Below, one piece after another: positions 40,931 through 49,218 of a stretch of DNA of 64,000 nt. The stretch covers positions 227,479 through 291,478 of the forward strand of contig NZ_RCZH01000007.1 of NCBI RefSeq assembly GCF_006438875.1, read 5' to 3'. Origin of the DNA: Flavobacterium pectinovorum. GTDB taxonomy: Bacteria; Bacteroidota; Bacteroidia; Flavobacteriales; Flavobacteriaceae. The notes beneath the pieces are model-generated. The model searched no databases. It was not told the origin of the DNA and saw nothing but the letters and a program-made list of their open reading frames with translations. The translations under genes and the position numbers were made by a program. Positions within the stretch are counted from its first letter, which is position 1; each line of letters opens with the position of its first letter.

Positions 40931-42712
40931 ATGTCATTATCACAAATTCTTACTCCTTCTATACAAAAAGCAATACAAGCATTATTTGATGTTACTGTTG
41001 AAAAAATCGAATTTCAAACTACCAGAAAAGAGTTTGAGGGCGATATTACTATGGTAATTTTTCCTTTATTGAAAGTGATCAAAAGCAATCCTGTTGAATT
41101 GGGAAATAAAATTGGAAACTATCTGGTTGAAAATGTTTCTGAAGTGTCTCGCTTTAATGTAGTTTCAGGTTTCCTGAATATTGTAATTGCAGATAGTTAT
41201 TATCTGAATTTCTTTAATGGAATAAAAGACAATAGCAAGTTTGGATATGTAACGCCTAATCCGGAGGATAAAGCAATAATGGTCGAATATTCTTCGCCAA
41301 ACACTAATAAACCGTTGCATTTAGGACACGTTCGTAACAATTTGTTAGGATATTCTGTTGCTGAAATTATTAAAGCTTCAGGTAAAAAAGTTTATAAAAC
41401 GCAAATCATCAACGATCGTGGGATTCATATCTGTAAATCGATGTTGGCCTGGGAAAAATTTGGTAACGGAGAAACTCCTCAAAGTTCAGGTTTAAAAGGA
41501 GATAAATTAGTTGGGAAATATTATGTTGAATTTGATAAAGCTTATAAAGGGGAAATCAATCAATTAATAGAAACCGGTAAAACCGAAGAAGAAGCTAAAA
41601 AACAAGCTCCAATTATTGTTGAAGCACAAGAAATGCTAAAGAAATGGGAAGCTGGTGACGAAAAAGTAATGGAACTTTGGAACAAAATGAACCAATGGGT
41701 TTATGCTGGTTTTGAAATTACTTATACTAATCTTGGAGTTAATTTTGATAGATATTACTACGAAAGCAACACTTACTTATTAGGAAAAGATGTTATAAAG
41801 ATAGGTCTTGATAGCGGTGTTTTCGAAAAAGATCCCGATGGTTCAGTTTGGATTGATTTAACCGATGAAGGATTAGATCGTAAAATTGTTTTACGTTCAG
41901 ACGGAACTGCGGTTTATATGACGCAAGATATAGGAACAGCAATTCAGCGTGTAAAAGATATGCCCGATGTAGGGGGAATGATTTATACCGTTGGTAACGA
42001 ACAAGATCATCATTTTAAAGTTTTATTCCTAATTCTAAAAAAACTTGGTTTTGACTGGGCTTCAAATTTATACCATTTATCATACGGGATGGTTGATCTT
42101 CCGTCTGGAAAAATGAAAAGCCGTGAAGGGACTGTTGTAGATGCTGATGATTTGATGCAGGATATGACCGATACAGCAAAACAAATTTCAGAAGATTTAG
42201 GAAAATTAGACAGTTATTCAGCAGAAGAGAAAGCTAAATTGTATAAGACAATTGGTTTAGGAGCGTTAAAATATTACATCTTAAAAATAGATCCCAAAAA
42301 ACGTATCTTATTTAATCCGGAAGAATCGGTTGATTTTGCAGGAAACACAGGTCCGTTTATTCAATATACATATGCGAGAATTCAATCTATTATTCGTAAA
42401 GCTGATTTTGATTATAATGTCACACTGAGCGGAGTCGAAGTGCTTCATGAGAAAGAAAAAGAATTGGTAAAACAAATCGAGCTTTTCCCCGAAGTAATTC
42501 AAAATGCAGCTCATAATCATAGTCCAGCTTTGATCGCAAATTATACTTACGATCTAGTAAAAGAATATAATTCATTCTATCAATCTGTTCATATTTTAGG
42601 TGAAGTTGATTTAACCAAAAAAATATTCAGAGTACAGCTTTCTCAAAAGGTAGCCGAAGTTATTAAATCGGCCTTTACTTTATTAGGAATAGAAGTTCCG
42701 GAGAGAATGTAA
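40931..42712 (+). CDS. argS: Arginine--tRNA ligase
   Basis: A 593-residue class I synthetase. The N-terminal Add1 domain (about 1-95) is followed by the HIGH motif as HLGH (130-133) and the KMSK-like loop as KMKSR (394-398). The DALR anticodon-binding domain is at the C-terminus (ending LLGIEVPERM). At residues 496-504 (NVTLSGVEV) the codons come from a sequence, TGTCACACTGAGCGGAGTCG, that closely matches the palindromic repeat around the GIY-YIG gene. The segment lies just before the DALR domain, in a linker where extra residues would be tolerated. Confidence 0.94.
   Translation: MSLSQILTPSIQKAIQALFDVTVEKIEFQTTRKEFEGDITMVIFPLLKVIKSNPVELGNKIGNYLVENVSEVSRFNVVSGFLNIVIADSYYLNFFNGIKDNSKFGYVTPNPEDKAIMVEYSSPNTNKPLHLGHVRNNLLGYSVAEIIKASGKKVYKTQIINDRGIHICKSMLAWEKFGNGETPQSSGLKGDKLVGKYYVEFDKAYKGEINQLIETGKTEEEAKKQAPIIVEAQEMLKKWEAGDEKVMELWNKMNQWVYAGFEITYTNLGVNFDRYYYESNTYLLGKDVIKIGLDSGVFEKDPDGSVWIDLTDEGLDRKIVLRSDGTAVYMTQDIGTAIQRVKDMPDVGGMIYTVGNEQDHHFKVLFLILKKLGFDWASNLYHLSYGMVDLPSGKMKSREGTVVDADDLMQDMTDTAKQISEDLGKLDSYSAEEKAKLYKTIGLGALKYYILKIDPKKRILFNPEESVDFAGNTGPFIQYTYARIQSIIRKADFDYNVTLSGVEVLHEKEKELVKQIELFPEVIQNAAHNHSPALIANYTYDLVKEYNSFYQSVHILGEVDLTKKIFRVQLSQKVAEVIKSAFTLLGIEVPERM
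42418..42444 (+). repeat. Repeat arm embedded in frame in argS
   Basis: TGTCACACTGAGCGGAGTCG plus AAGTG matches the GIY-YIG-linked repeat arm TGTCAGGCTGAGCGAAGTCG except at three or four positions. It encodes NVTLSGVEV without breaking the frame. Confidence 0.7.
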
Positions 42713-42735
42713 AAATCTAAATGATTACAAATTAT

Positions 42736-42768
42736 AAAAGCCAATAGTTGAAAAACTATTGGCTTTTT
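42736..42768 (+). terminator. argS terminator
   Basis: Stem AAAAGCCAATAGTT/AACTATTGGCTTTT and T run, 24 bp after the stop. It opens the 542-bp gap 42713-43254, which otherwise holds the stem-loop element at 42880-42957 and the SusC promoter. Confidence 0.88.
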
Positions 42769-42879
42769 TTATTGTTTTTATGACTTATTGTGTCAGATTA
42801 AGATGATATTCTGTAATACTTTTGCTACAGGTTTAATTAGGTTAGTAATTAGTAAAACACCCTTATATTTATTTTTAAC

Positions 42880-42957
42880 TATTTTGAATTAGTAAGCTTT
42901 TAGAAGAAAGTAATAAAAGGATAAAACCATCTGAATTGAATTTTAGATGGTTTTTTT
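42880..42957 (+). ncRNA. Candidate small RNA / 3' element, copy 1 (upstream of SusC)
   Basis: A block beginning TTTTGAATTAGTAAG and ending in the stem CCATCTG/TAGATGG plus a T run. It aligns over about 75 nt with 48074-48150, downstream of SusD. The stems covary (A-T in this copy, G-C in the other at the third pair), and the loop ATTGAATTT is fixed. A weak -7-like word (TATTTTGA) precedes it. Whether it is a separate sRNA or a processed element is not shown. Confidence 0.5.
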
Positions 42958-43210
42958 ATTCGAATAAACATTCTTTTCAATGCAATTTATAATTCATGTT
43001 AATTGCTGAAAACTTAAAAAAATAACAGTTTTAATGTTTTTATTTTGGTTTCATATTTTTAATTTATTCTTACAAAAATAACTCAAGATTGTAAGATAAG
43101 GTTCTTAAGGCCAACAACTTCTACTACTATTTTATCATTAAAATAAGTTAATTGTAATATTTATATTATAATTTATAATATTAAATAAAATAAAAATCTT
43201 GTTAAAATTA

Positions 43211-43218
43211 TATTTTTG
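43211..43218 (+). promoter_or_regulatory. SusC/SusD operon -7 box
   Basis: Perfect TATTTTTG, 37 bp before the SusC ATG. No ECF anti-sigma/sigma pair is adjacent. Confidence 0.5.
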
Positions 43219-43254
43219 TGATAAGTTGCGCTCTTAAATCAAAAACTCAAAATA

Positions 43255-46200
43255 ATGAAACAAAAATTAAAAGGATTTGTAGTACTGGTTTTTGTACTTG
43301 CTTTGCAATTGACATTTGGTCAAGGAAAAGTAATTACAGGGACAGTTTCCGACAATGCCGGAATACCTTTACCAGGGGTGAGCATTTTAGTTAAAGGAAC
43401 CAAATCAGGTGCACAAACTGATTTTGATGGAAAATATGCTATTAAGGCAGAAGCTAACCAAATTTTAGTATTTAGTTATATTGGGATGAAAACCCAAGAA
43501 GTAACGGCTAGTTCTTCAGTAATTAATGTAAAATTAAAAGATGATTCTGTAGAACTTGAAGGAGTTGTAGTAACTACTGCGATGGGTGTCAAAAGAGAAA
43601 AGAAATCTTTGGGATATGCAACACAGCAAATTTCAGGAAAAGACTTAGATGGCGGGGCAGGAAATGCAAACGTGGCCAATCTTTTATCCGGGAAAGCTGC
43701 CGGAGTTGAGGTGTCGAGAAACACCAACTTTGGAGGGTCTACAAATGTTGTGATTCGTGGTAATAAGTCTCTTACAGGAAATAATCAGGCTCTTTGGGTA
43801 ATTGATGGAGTTCCTGTAGATAATTCAAGTTCAAACAAATCGGATCAGGAAACAGGCAGAGGTGGTTATGATTATGGTAATAACGTAGCAGATATTAATC
43901 AGGAAGATATTGAAAGCATTAATATTCTTAAAGGAGCTGCCGCAACGGCTTTATACGGTTCCAGAGCTGCTAACGGAGTTGTTATGGTTACTACTAAAAA
44001 AGGAAAAAAAGGAGACGATAATAAAGTAGGTTTCACTTTTTCGAGTACTATGACAGTTGGTACAGTTGATAAATCTACGTTTCCTAAATATCAAAATAAA
44101 TACGGAGGAGGTTACGGATTTGGCACCTCTTTTCTTGACGAAAAAGCAATACCTACAGTAGACACTTCAAATGACGCTTCTTATGGAGATCCATTTACAG
44201 GAAATCAGGTTTATCAATGGGATTCTTTTACACCATATTCAAAAAACTACAATAAATCTACTGCATGGAGTGCTGCCGAAAATGGTCCGATTACTTTTTT
44301 TAAGTCAGCAATAACAAATACAAACAGTCTGTCTCTTGAAAAAGCAACTGAGAGATCAAGTTTGTCAATGTCTTATGTCAATACACTTCAAACAGGAATA
44401 TTGCCAAATAGTGAGTTGAAAAAAAATCAGTTAAGTGCCCGATTCAGTCAAAAAATCACTGATAAATTAACAGCAAATGCTTATGCGGCAGTAACATTAC
44501 AAAGTACTGTTGGTAGAAATACTACAGGATATAGTGATAATATTATGTCATCATATCGACAATGGTGGCAAACTAACGTTGATGTAAAAGAATTGCAAAA
44601 TGTTTACAACGCGTCAGGAGGTCAAAACATATCTTGGAACTGGGCAGATCCAACAGCTTCTGAACTAAAACCTGCATATTGGGATAATCCTTATTTTAGT
44701 CGTTATCAAAATTATTCTTCAGATAATAAAACACGTTTATTTAGTTATGCCTCACTTGATTATAAAATAGCTCCTTGGTTAAGTGCATTAGGGAGGGTCT
44801 CTCTGGATACCTATAAACAATTGCAAGAGGAGAGAAGAGCGGTAGGATCTACAGCGGCTATTTTTGGATTATCACCAATTGATGAAAATTCCGGTTATCA
44901 ACGATATGACATTAATTTTCAGGAAATCAATTATGATTTTATGCTGAATTTCAATAAAAAATTCGGAGAAAATTTAAGCTTAACAGGAGTTGTGGGAGCA
45001 AATATTAGAAGAAACAATAGAGATAATATACTTTCTTCTACAATGGGAGGTTTAGTTACTCCCGGAATGTATGCTCTTTCTAATTCCAGATTTGAACTGC
45101 CTTTTCCTCTTGAAGATAAAGTCAATTGGGGAGTAGATGGTATTTATGCACAAGCTTCTTTAGGATATTTGGACACCTATTTTATTGATGCTTCTATAAG
45201 AAGAGACGCTTCTTCAACATTACCAAAAGGGAATAATAAATATACATACCCTGCAATTTCAGGATCATTTTTGTTTTCAAATGTAGTAAAAGCAGACTGG
45301 CTTAACTTAGGGAAATTTAGATTAAACTATGCAGAAGTGGGTAATGATGCATTGCCTTTAAGTTTAATAAATACGTATACCAGAATTCCTAATTTTAATG
45401 GGCAGCCAATGTATATTTTGCCAAATGTTAATAAAAATAAAGATCTTAAACCCGAGAGAACAAAATCTTTTGAAGTAGGTGTAGAAACAAGCACTTTCAA
45501 CAGACGTTTAGGTTTAGATGTTACCTATTATATAACAAACTCAGTAGATCAAATTGCGTCGGCAGCGGTTCCGTCAGCTTCTGGATATACAGGTGGATGG
45601 ATTAATGGTGGAAACATTGAAAATTCCGGTTTAGAAATTCAAGTTACCGGAACTCCTGTAAGAACAGAGAGTTTTAGTTGGGATGTAACTATAAACTGGT
45701 CTAATAATAAGAGTAAAGTTATTTCTTTACCAGGTAATATAGACAATCTTGAAATTGCTTCTTTTCAAGGAGGAGTTACAGTTAATGCGACTAAAGGGGA
45801 AGCTTACGGAAGTCTGAAAGGAACAGATTATGTATATACAAATGGTCAACGAACAGTGGATCAAAAAACGGGTAAATATTTAATCTCTGGTACATCAGAC
45901 AATACTATTGGAAATATTACGCCAGATTGGAATGGAGGAGTTAGAAATAAACTGACCTATAAAAATGTTTCTATGAGTTTCTTAATCGATACTCAAAAAG
46001 GAGGAGATATCTTTTCATTAGATATGTATTATGGACTTGCCAATGGTTTATATACGGAAACAGCAGCTGGTAATGTTAGAGAAAACGGTATTGTAAATGT
46101 AGGTGTAGCTCCTAATGGTATCCCCAACACAGTTTCGACAGTAAACACTAATGATACACCTGGTAAAACTGGTCCGGGCGCTTATTCAAGCAATTACGGA

Positions 46201-46482
46201 TATCTTGCTGAACCAACGAAAGCTTTTATTTATGATGCTTCTTATGTAAAATTAAGAGAAGTTTCTATTTCGTATAATTTTCCTAAAAGAGTCTTTGAAA
46301 GAACATTCGTAAACGCGGCGACTTTAAGTTTGTTAGGTTCAAATTTATGGATAATAAGTAAAAATTTACCTTATGCAGATCCTGAAAGTGGATTGTCATC
46401 GGGAAATAAATCGAGAGGTTATTCGGTTGGATCTTTACCTACAACGAGAGATATTGGATTCAACTTAACGTTAAAATTTTAA
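43255..46482 (+). CDS. SusC/RagA-family TonB-linked outer-membrane transporter
   Basis: A 1075-residue transporter. The signal peptide ends about residue 22 (TFGQ). A carboxypeptidase-like domain (25-110; GTVSDNAGIPLPGVSI, then GTKSGAQTDFDGKY) precedes the plug (about 115-245; VVIRGNKSLTGNNQALWVIDGVP in pieces IRGNKSLTG and ALWVIDGVP, then LKGAAATALYGSRAANGVV) and the 22-strand barrel. There is no N-terminal STN domain. It pairs with the SusD-like gene 12 bp downstream to import an oligomeric nutrient. The substrate is unknown, and no glycoside hydrolase or regulator is adjacent. Confidence 0.93.
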   Translation: MKQKLKGFVVLVFVLALQLTFGQGKVITGTVSDNAGIPLPGVSILVKGTKSGAQTDFDGKYAIKAEANQILVFSYIGMKTQEVTASSSVINVKLKDDSVELEGVVVTTAMGVKREKKSLGYATQQISGKDLDGGAGNANVANLLSGKAAGVEVSRNTNFGGSTNVVIRGNKSLTGNNQALWVIDGVPVDNSSSNKSDQETGRGGYDYGNNVADINQEDIESINILKGAAATALYGSRAANGVVMVTTKKGKKGDDNKVGFTFSSTMTVGTVDKSTFPKYQNKYGGGYGFGTSFLDEKAIPTVDTSNDASYGDPFTGNQVYQWDSFTPYSKNYNKSTAWSAAENGPITFFKSAITNTNSLSLEKATERSSLSMSYVNTLQTGILPNSELKKNQLSARFSQKITDKLTANAYAAVTLQSTVGRNTTGYSDNIMSSYRQWWQTNVDVKELQNVYNASGGQNISWNWADPTASELKPAYWDNPYFSRYQNYSSDNKTRLFSYASLDYKIAPWLSALGRVSLDTYKQLQEERRAVGSTAAIFGLSPIDENSGYQRYDINFQEINYDFMLNFNKKFGENLSLTGVVGANIRRNNRDNILSSTMGGLVTPGMYALSNSRFELPFPLEDKVNWGVDGIYAQASLGYLDTYFIDASIRRDASSTLPKGNNKYTYPAISGSFLFSNVVKADWLNLGKFRLNYAEVGNDALPLSLINTYTRIPNFNGQPMYILPNVNKNKDLKPERTKSFEVGVETSTFNRRLGLDVTYYITNSVDQIASAAVPSASGYTGGWINGGNIENSGLEIQVTGTPVRTESFSWDVTINWSNNKSKVISLPGNIDNLEIASFQGGVTVNATKGEAYGSLKGTDYVYTNGQRTVDQKTGKYLISGTSDNTIGNITPDWNGGVRNKLTYKNVSMSFLIDTQKGGDIFSLDMYYGLANGLYTETAAGNVRENGIVNVGVAPNGIPNTVSTVNTNDTPGKTGPGAYSSNYGYLAEPTKAFIYDASYVKLREVSISYNFPKRVFERTFVNAATLSLLGSNLWIISKNLPYADPESGLSSGNKSRGYSVGSLPTTRDIGFNLTLKF

Positions 46483-46494
46483 TAAAGAAAAAAC

Positions 46495-48018
46495 ATGAAA
46501 AAAATAATATATTTTTTAACTATCACATTTCTGATAAGCTCTTGCAGCGATTTAACGGATTTAAATACAGATGAGAAAAACTCATCAAAACCTCCAGCCT
46601 CGTCACTATTTACAGCTGCAGCAAAAGGAATTGCAGAACAGGTAGTAAATACAAGTGTAAACAAAAACATCTTTAGACTGGTAAATCAGCAATGGACAGA
46701 AACCACCTATACAGATGAATCTGTTTATCAATGGACAACCAGAAAGATTTCTGATAATCATTGGGGAGCTTTTTATGCCGGTACAGTCAAGGATGGTTCA
46801 TTAGGTGATTTAATTCAGGCAAAAGTTTTTATAGAAAATGAGGTTATTATTGCTTCTGATCCACAGTTTGCTGCTAAAATGAATATCAAAAAGAATCAGC
46901 TTGCTATGATTGATATTCTGATTGTTTATTCGTACCAAATTTTGGTTGATACTTTTGGAGATGTTCCATATTCTGAAGCATTCAAAGGATCGAAATATTA
47001 TTTGGGAAAATATGATAAAGCATTAGATATTTATAAAGATTTAATTGTACGACTTGATAATGATATTGCAAACATCGATACTTCGCACCCTGGCTTTGGA
47101 GATGCAGATATCATTTATCAAGATAATTTGACTCAATGGGTAAAATTTGCAAATGGTATTAAATTGAAATTAGGGATTAACCTTAAAGCTTCCGGCTTGG
47201 AAGACGCTATCGCAGATGCCGCTATTATTTCAGCTTCAAAAGGAGTTTTTAGCACAAATGCTGACAATGCGAAAATATCTTATGAAAAAAATGTTCCTAA
47301 TACAAATCCTATATACGTAGAGTTGGTTTCTTCGGGAAGACATGATTTTGTGCCAGCGAAACCGTTTGTTGATGCGTTGGTAGCAAAAAATGATCCTCGA
47401 ACAAAAACTTATTTTAATCAAACTTATAAAGATATAGATCCTGCAAATCCCACCGGTGATTTAATTGTTGTAACAGGTTATAAAGGTGGTATTGTGGGAG
47501 TAAAAAATACGTATTCAAGATATACCCACGTAAGCGATAAAATTCAGGCACCGGACTTTAAAGGAACTTATATGGATTATGCCGAAATTGAATTTTTATT
47601 GGCTGAAGCCGTTGAAAGAGGAGTTGCAGTAAGCGGAGATGCAGCATCTCATTACACAAAAGCAATTACCGCATCTATGGAAGATTGGGGAATAATACAA
47701 GCAGATATAGATACTTATTTAGCTCAATCGACTGTTGCGTATTCGACTGCTACAGGAACCTGGCAACAAAAAATTGGTGAACAAGCTTGGTATGCATTAT
47801 TCAATAGAGGATTTGAAGGTTGGACATCAACAAGAAGACTTAATTTTCCGGCTCTTGTTCCGCCATCAAATGCTGATGCTTCTGCAGAAGGTCAGATTCC
47901 GTCAAGAATGACTTATCCAATTAGAGAGCAAACTTTGAATGCTGCAAATTACAATGCTGCGGCTGCAGCAATTGGCGGCGATAAATTGAAAACAAAATTA
48001 TTCTGGGATAAAAATTAA
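46495..48018 (+). CDS. SusD/RagB-family nutrient-binding lipoprotein
   Basis: A 507-residue surface lipoprotein (LISSC, Cys at residue 17). The fold is the SusD-like_2 type: N-terminal TPR-like helices (DILIVYSYQILVDTFGDVPYSEAF in pieces SYQILVDTFGDVPYSEAF) and a C-terminal IPSRMTYPIREQTLN motif. It caps the SusC barrel and presents substrate. It follows the SusC gene by 12 bp, and the two form one unit. The stem-loop element at 48074-48150 follows. Confidence 0.92.
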   Translation: MKKIIYFLTITFLISSCSDLTDLNTDEKNSSKPPASSLFTAAAKGIAEQVVNTSVNKNIFRLVNQQWTETTYTDESVYQWTTRKISDNHWGAFYAGTVKDGSLGDLIQAKVFIENEVIIASDPQFAAKMNIKKNQLAMIDILIVYSYQILVDTFGDVPYSEAFKGSKYYLGKYDKALDIYKDLIVRLDNDIANIDTSHPGFGDADIIYQDNLTQWVKFANGIKLKLGINLKASGLEDAIADAAIISASKGVFSTNADNAKISYEKNVPNTNPIYVELVSSGRHDFVPAKPFVDALVAKNDPRTKTYFNQTYKDIDPANPTGDLIVVTGYKGGIVGVKNTYSRYTHVSDKIQAPDFKGTYMDYAEIEFLLAEAVERGVAVSGDAASHYTKAITASMEDWGIIQADIDTYLAQSTVAYSTATGTWQQKIGEQAWYALFNRGFEGWTSTRRLNFPALVPPSNADASAEGQIPSRMTYPIREQTLNAANYNAAAAAIGGDKLKTKLFWDKN

Positions 48019-48073
48019 ATGCATTTTATTGCGTTTATAAAGTATTAAAACAAATCCCTATATCGTTTTAAAT

Positions 48074-48150
48074 TATATTGGATTAGTAAACATTTAGTAG
48101 AAAACATAAAAGGGTACACCGTCTGGATTGAATTTCAGGCGGTTTTTTTT
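48074..48150 (+). ncRNA. Candidate small RNA / 3' element, copy 2 (downstream of SusD)
   Basis: TATATTGGATTAGTAAAC at the start; the stem CCGTCTG/CAGGCGG with the loop GATTGAATTT and a run of eight T at the end. It aligns with 42880-42957 across its length. It could be the operon's terminator or a small RNA from the 3' end. Confidence 0.5.
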
Positions 48151-48154
48151 GCAT

Positions 48155-48190
48155 AAAAAAAGCCGATAGTGTTTAGACTATCGGCTTTTT
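48155..48190. terminator. Bidirectional terminator between the SusD unit and DUF6607
   Basis: Stem AAAAAAGCCGATAGT and its complement ACTATCGGCTTTTTT around a short loop. Confidence 0.85.
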
Positions 48191-48210
48191 TACAACTAAC
48201 AGAAACATTT

Positions 48211-49113
48211 TTATTTTACGTACTTGTTGATAATTGCATCCGTTTCTGCTTTTGTAGCGTCTGGTTTTAAATCAAACAAAAGAGAATAAAGAGGTTTTCT
48301 GTCAACTTTAGCTTCTAAATTTAAGTCCTGATGTCTGTCAAATAGCGTTTGCCATTTGTCACGAACATTTTTCCAAAGAGCATTGTTGGCAACCCACCAT
48401 TTTTGAGCAGCAATACATTTTACATCTGGAACTTTAGTATAAATATCCATTCCTTTTTCTTGTGCTAACAAAACATCTTTTCCACTGTCATCTCTGATCA
48501 ATTTATCGTTGTCTTGTTCGTGATTCCATCCTGTAGCAGTAATTTCATGAATGTTTCTTCTTTTCAAAACATTGTAATCATTACGTTTTGTTTGCTCTCT
48601 TCTTGGTAGAGGAGCATCAGCAACATTTGCCCAATAATCTTGTCCGTCAACGTGAACCCAAGTTGAGGAACCTTCATATCTTGGACTATCATCTACTTGA
48701 TATACTTTTTGAGTCCACTGTCCTTTAACAGCTTTCTTGTCTAATTTTTTGTATTTCCAGGAAGAACCTTTGTCAAAAGAATATAAGTCAGTGTTTTCAT
48801 ATAGCCAATCTTGTCTCCAGTGTTTGATGATCATATCATCACTTACAATTAATAAGTGTTGCATGGAGATTTTGTTAGGAGTGTCTTCTAATAACTCTAC
48901 CCATTCTAAACCAGATTCATGTTTGGTCTCTGATGGCTTATAAGTAGCAGAATCTTTAGGGTATTGAAAAGTTTCTGTAAAATTAAATTTCACTTCATAA
49001 CAACCACACATTGATTTGATTGAATTAATGTCTTGTTGTTTTTTGTCCTGACTGAAACCAAGGCTACAAGTCAAAGCCATTACGGCTGAAAAATAGAGGC
49101 TTTTTGAAATCAT
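48211..49113 (-). CDS. DUF6607-like exported protein
   Basis: A 300-residue protein with a signal peptide (CSLGFSQ, cleavage about residue 22). It is rich in Trp (for example HWRQDWLYENTD, WVHVDGQDYWANVAD), and a conserved GCYEVKFNFTETFQYP stretch follows the signal. The overall pattern is that of DUF6607. It is divergent from the haem receptor across 105 bp with back-to-back -7 boxes, which supports co-regulation in iron or haem uptake. Its role in that process is inferred from position only. Confidence 0.75.
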   Translation of the reverse strand: MISKSLYFSAVMALTCSLGFSQDKKQQDINSIKSMCGCYEVKFNFTETFQYPKDSATYKPSETKHESGLEWVELLEDTPNKISMQHLLIVSDDMIIKHWRQDWLYENTDLYSFDKGSSWKYKKLDKKAVKGQWTQKVYQVDDSPRYEGSSTWVHVDGQDYWANVADAPLPRREQTKRNDYNVLKRRNIHEITATGWNHEQDNDKLIRDDSGKDVLLAQEKGMDIYTKVPDVKCIAAQKWWVANNALWKNVRDKWQTLFDRHQDLNLEAKVDRKPLYSLLFDLKPDATKAETDAIINKYVK

Positions 49114-49142
49114 AACTTATTGTTTTGTTTTAAATTTTTTGG

Positions 49143-49191
49143 CAAATATATATAATTTATTTAGAACAAATAAAAATAGTTTCTATATTTG
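49143..49191. promoter_or_regulatory. Divergent haem-locus promoters with a 19-bp inverted repeat
   Basis: A minus-strand TATATTTG (49143-49150) faces DUF6607 and a plus-strand TATATTTG (49184-49191) faces the receptor. Between them is a 19-bp site TTTATTT-agaac-AAATAAA (49156-49174), with perfect 7-bp arms. The size and place fit a Fur-type operator, but the sequence is not a classical Fur box. Confidence 0.5.
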
Positions 49192-49218
49192 CGCCATTAT
49201 TAAGACTGAATAAAAATA

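Noticed and set aside
43255..48018. Calling the SusC/SusD pair a full polysaccharide utilisation locus
   Set aside because: No glycoside hydrolase, lyase, sulfatase or dedicated regulator is adjacent; the cargo could as well be peptide or another oligomer.
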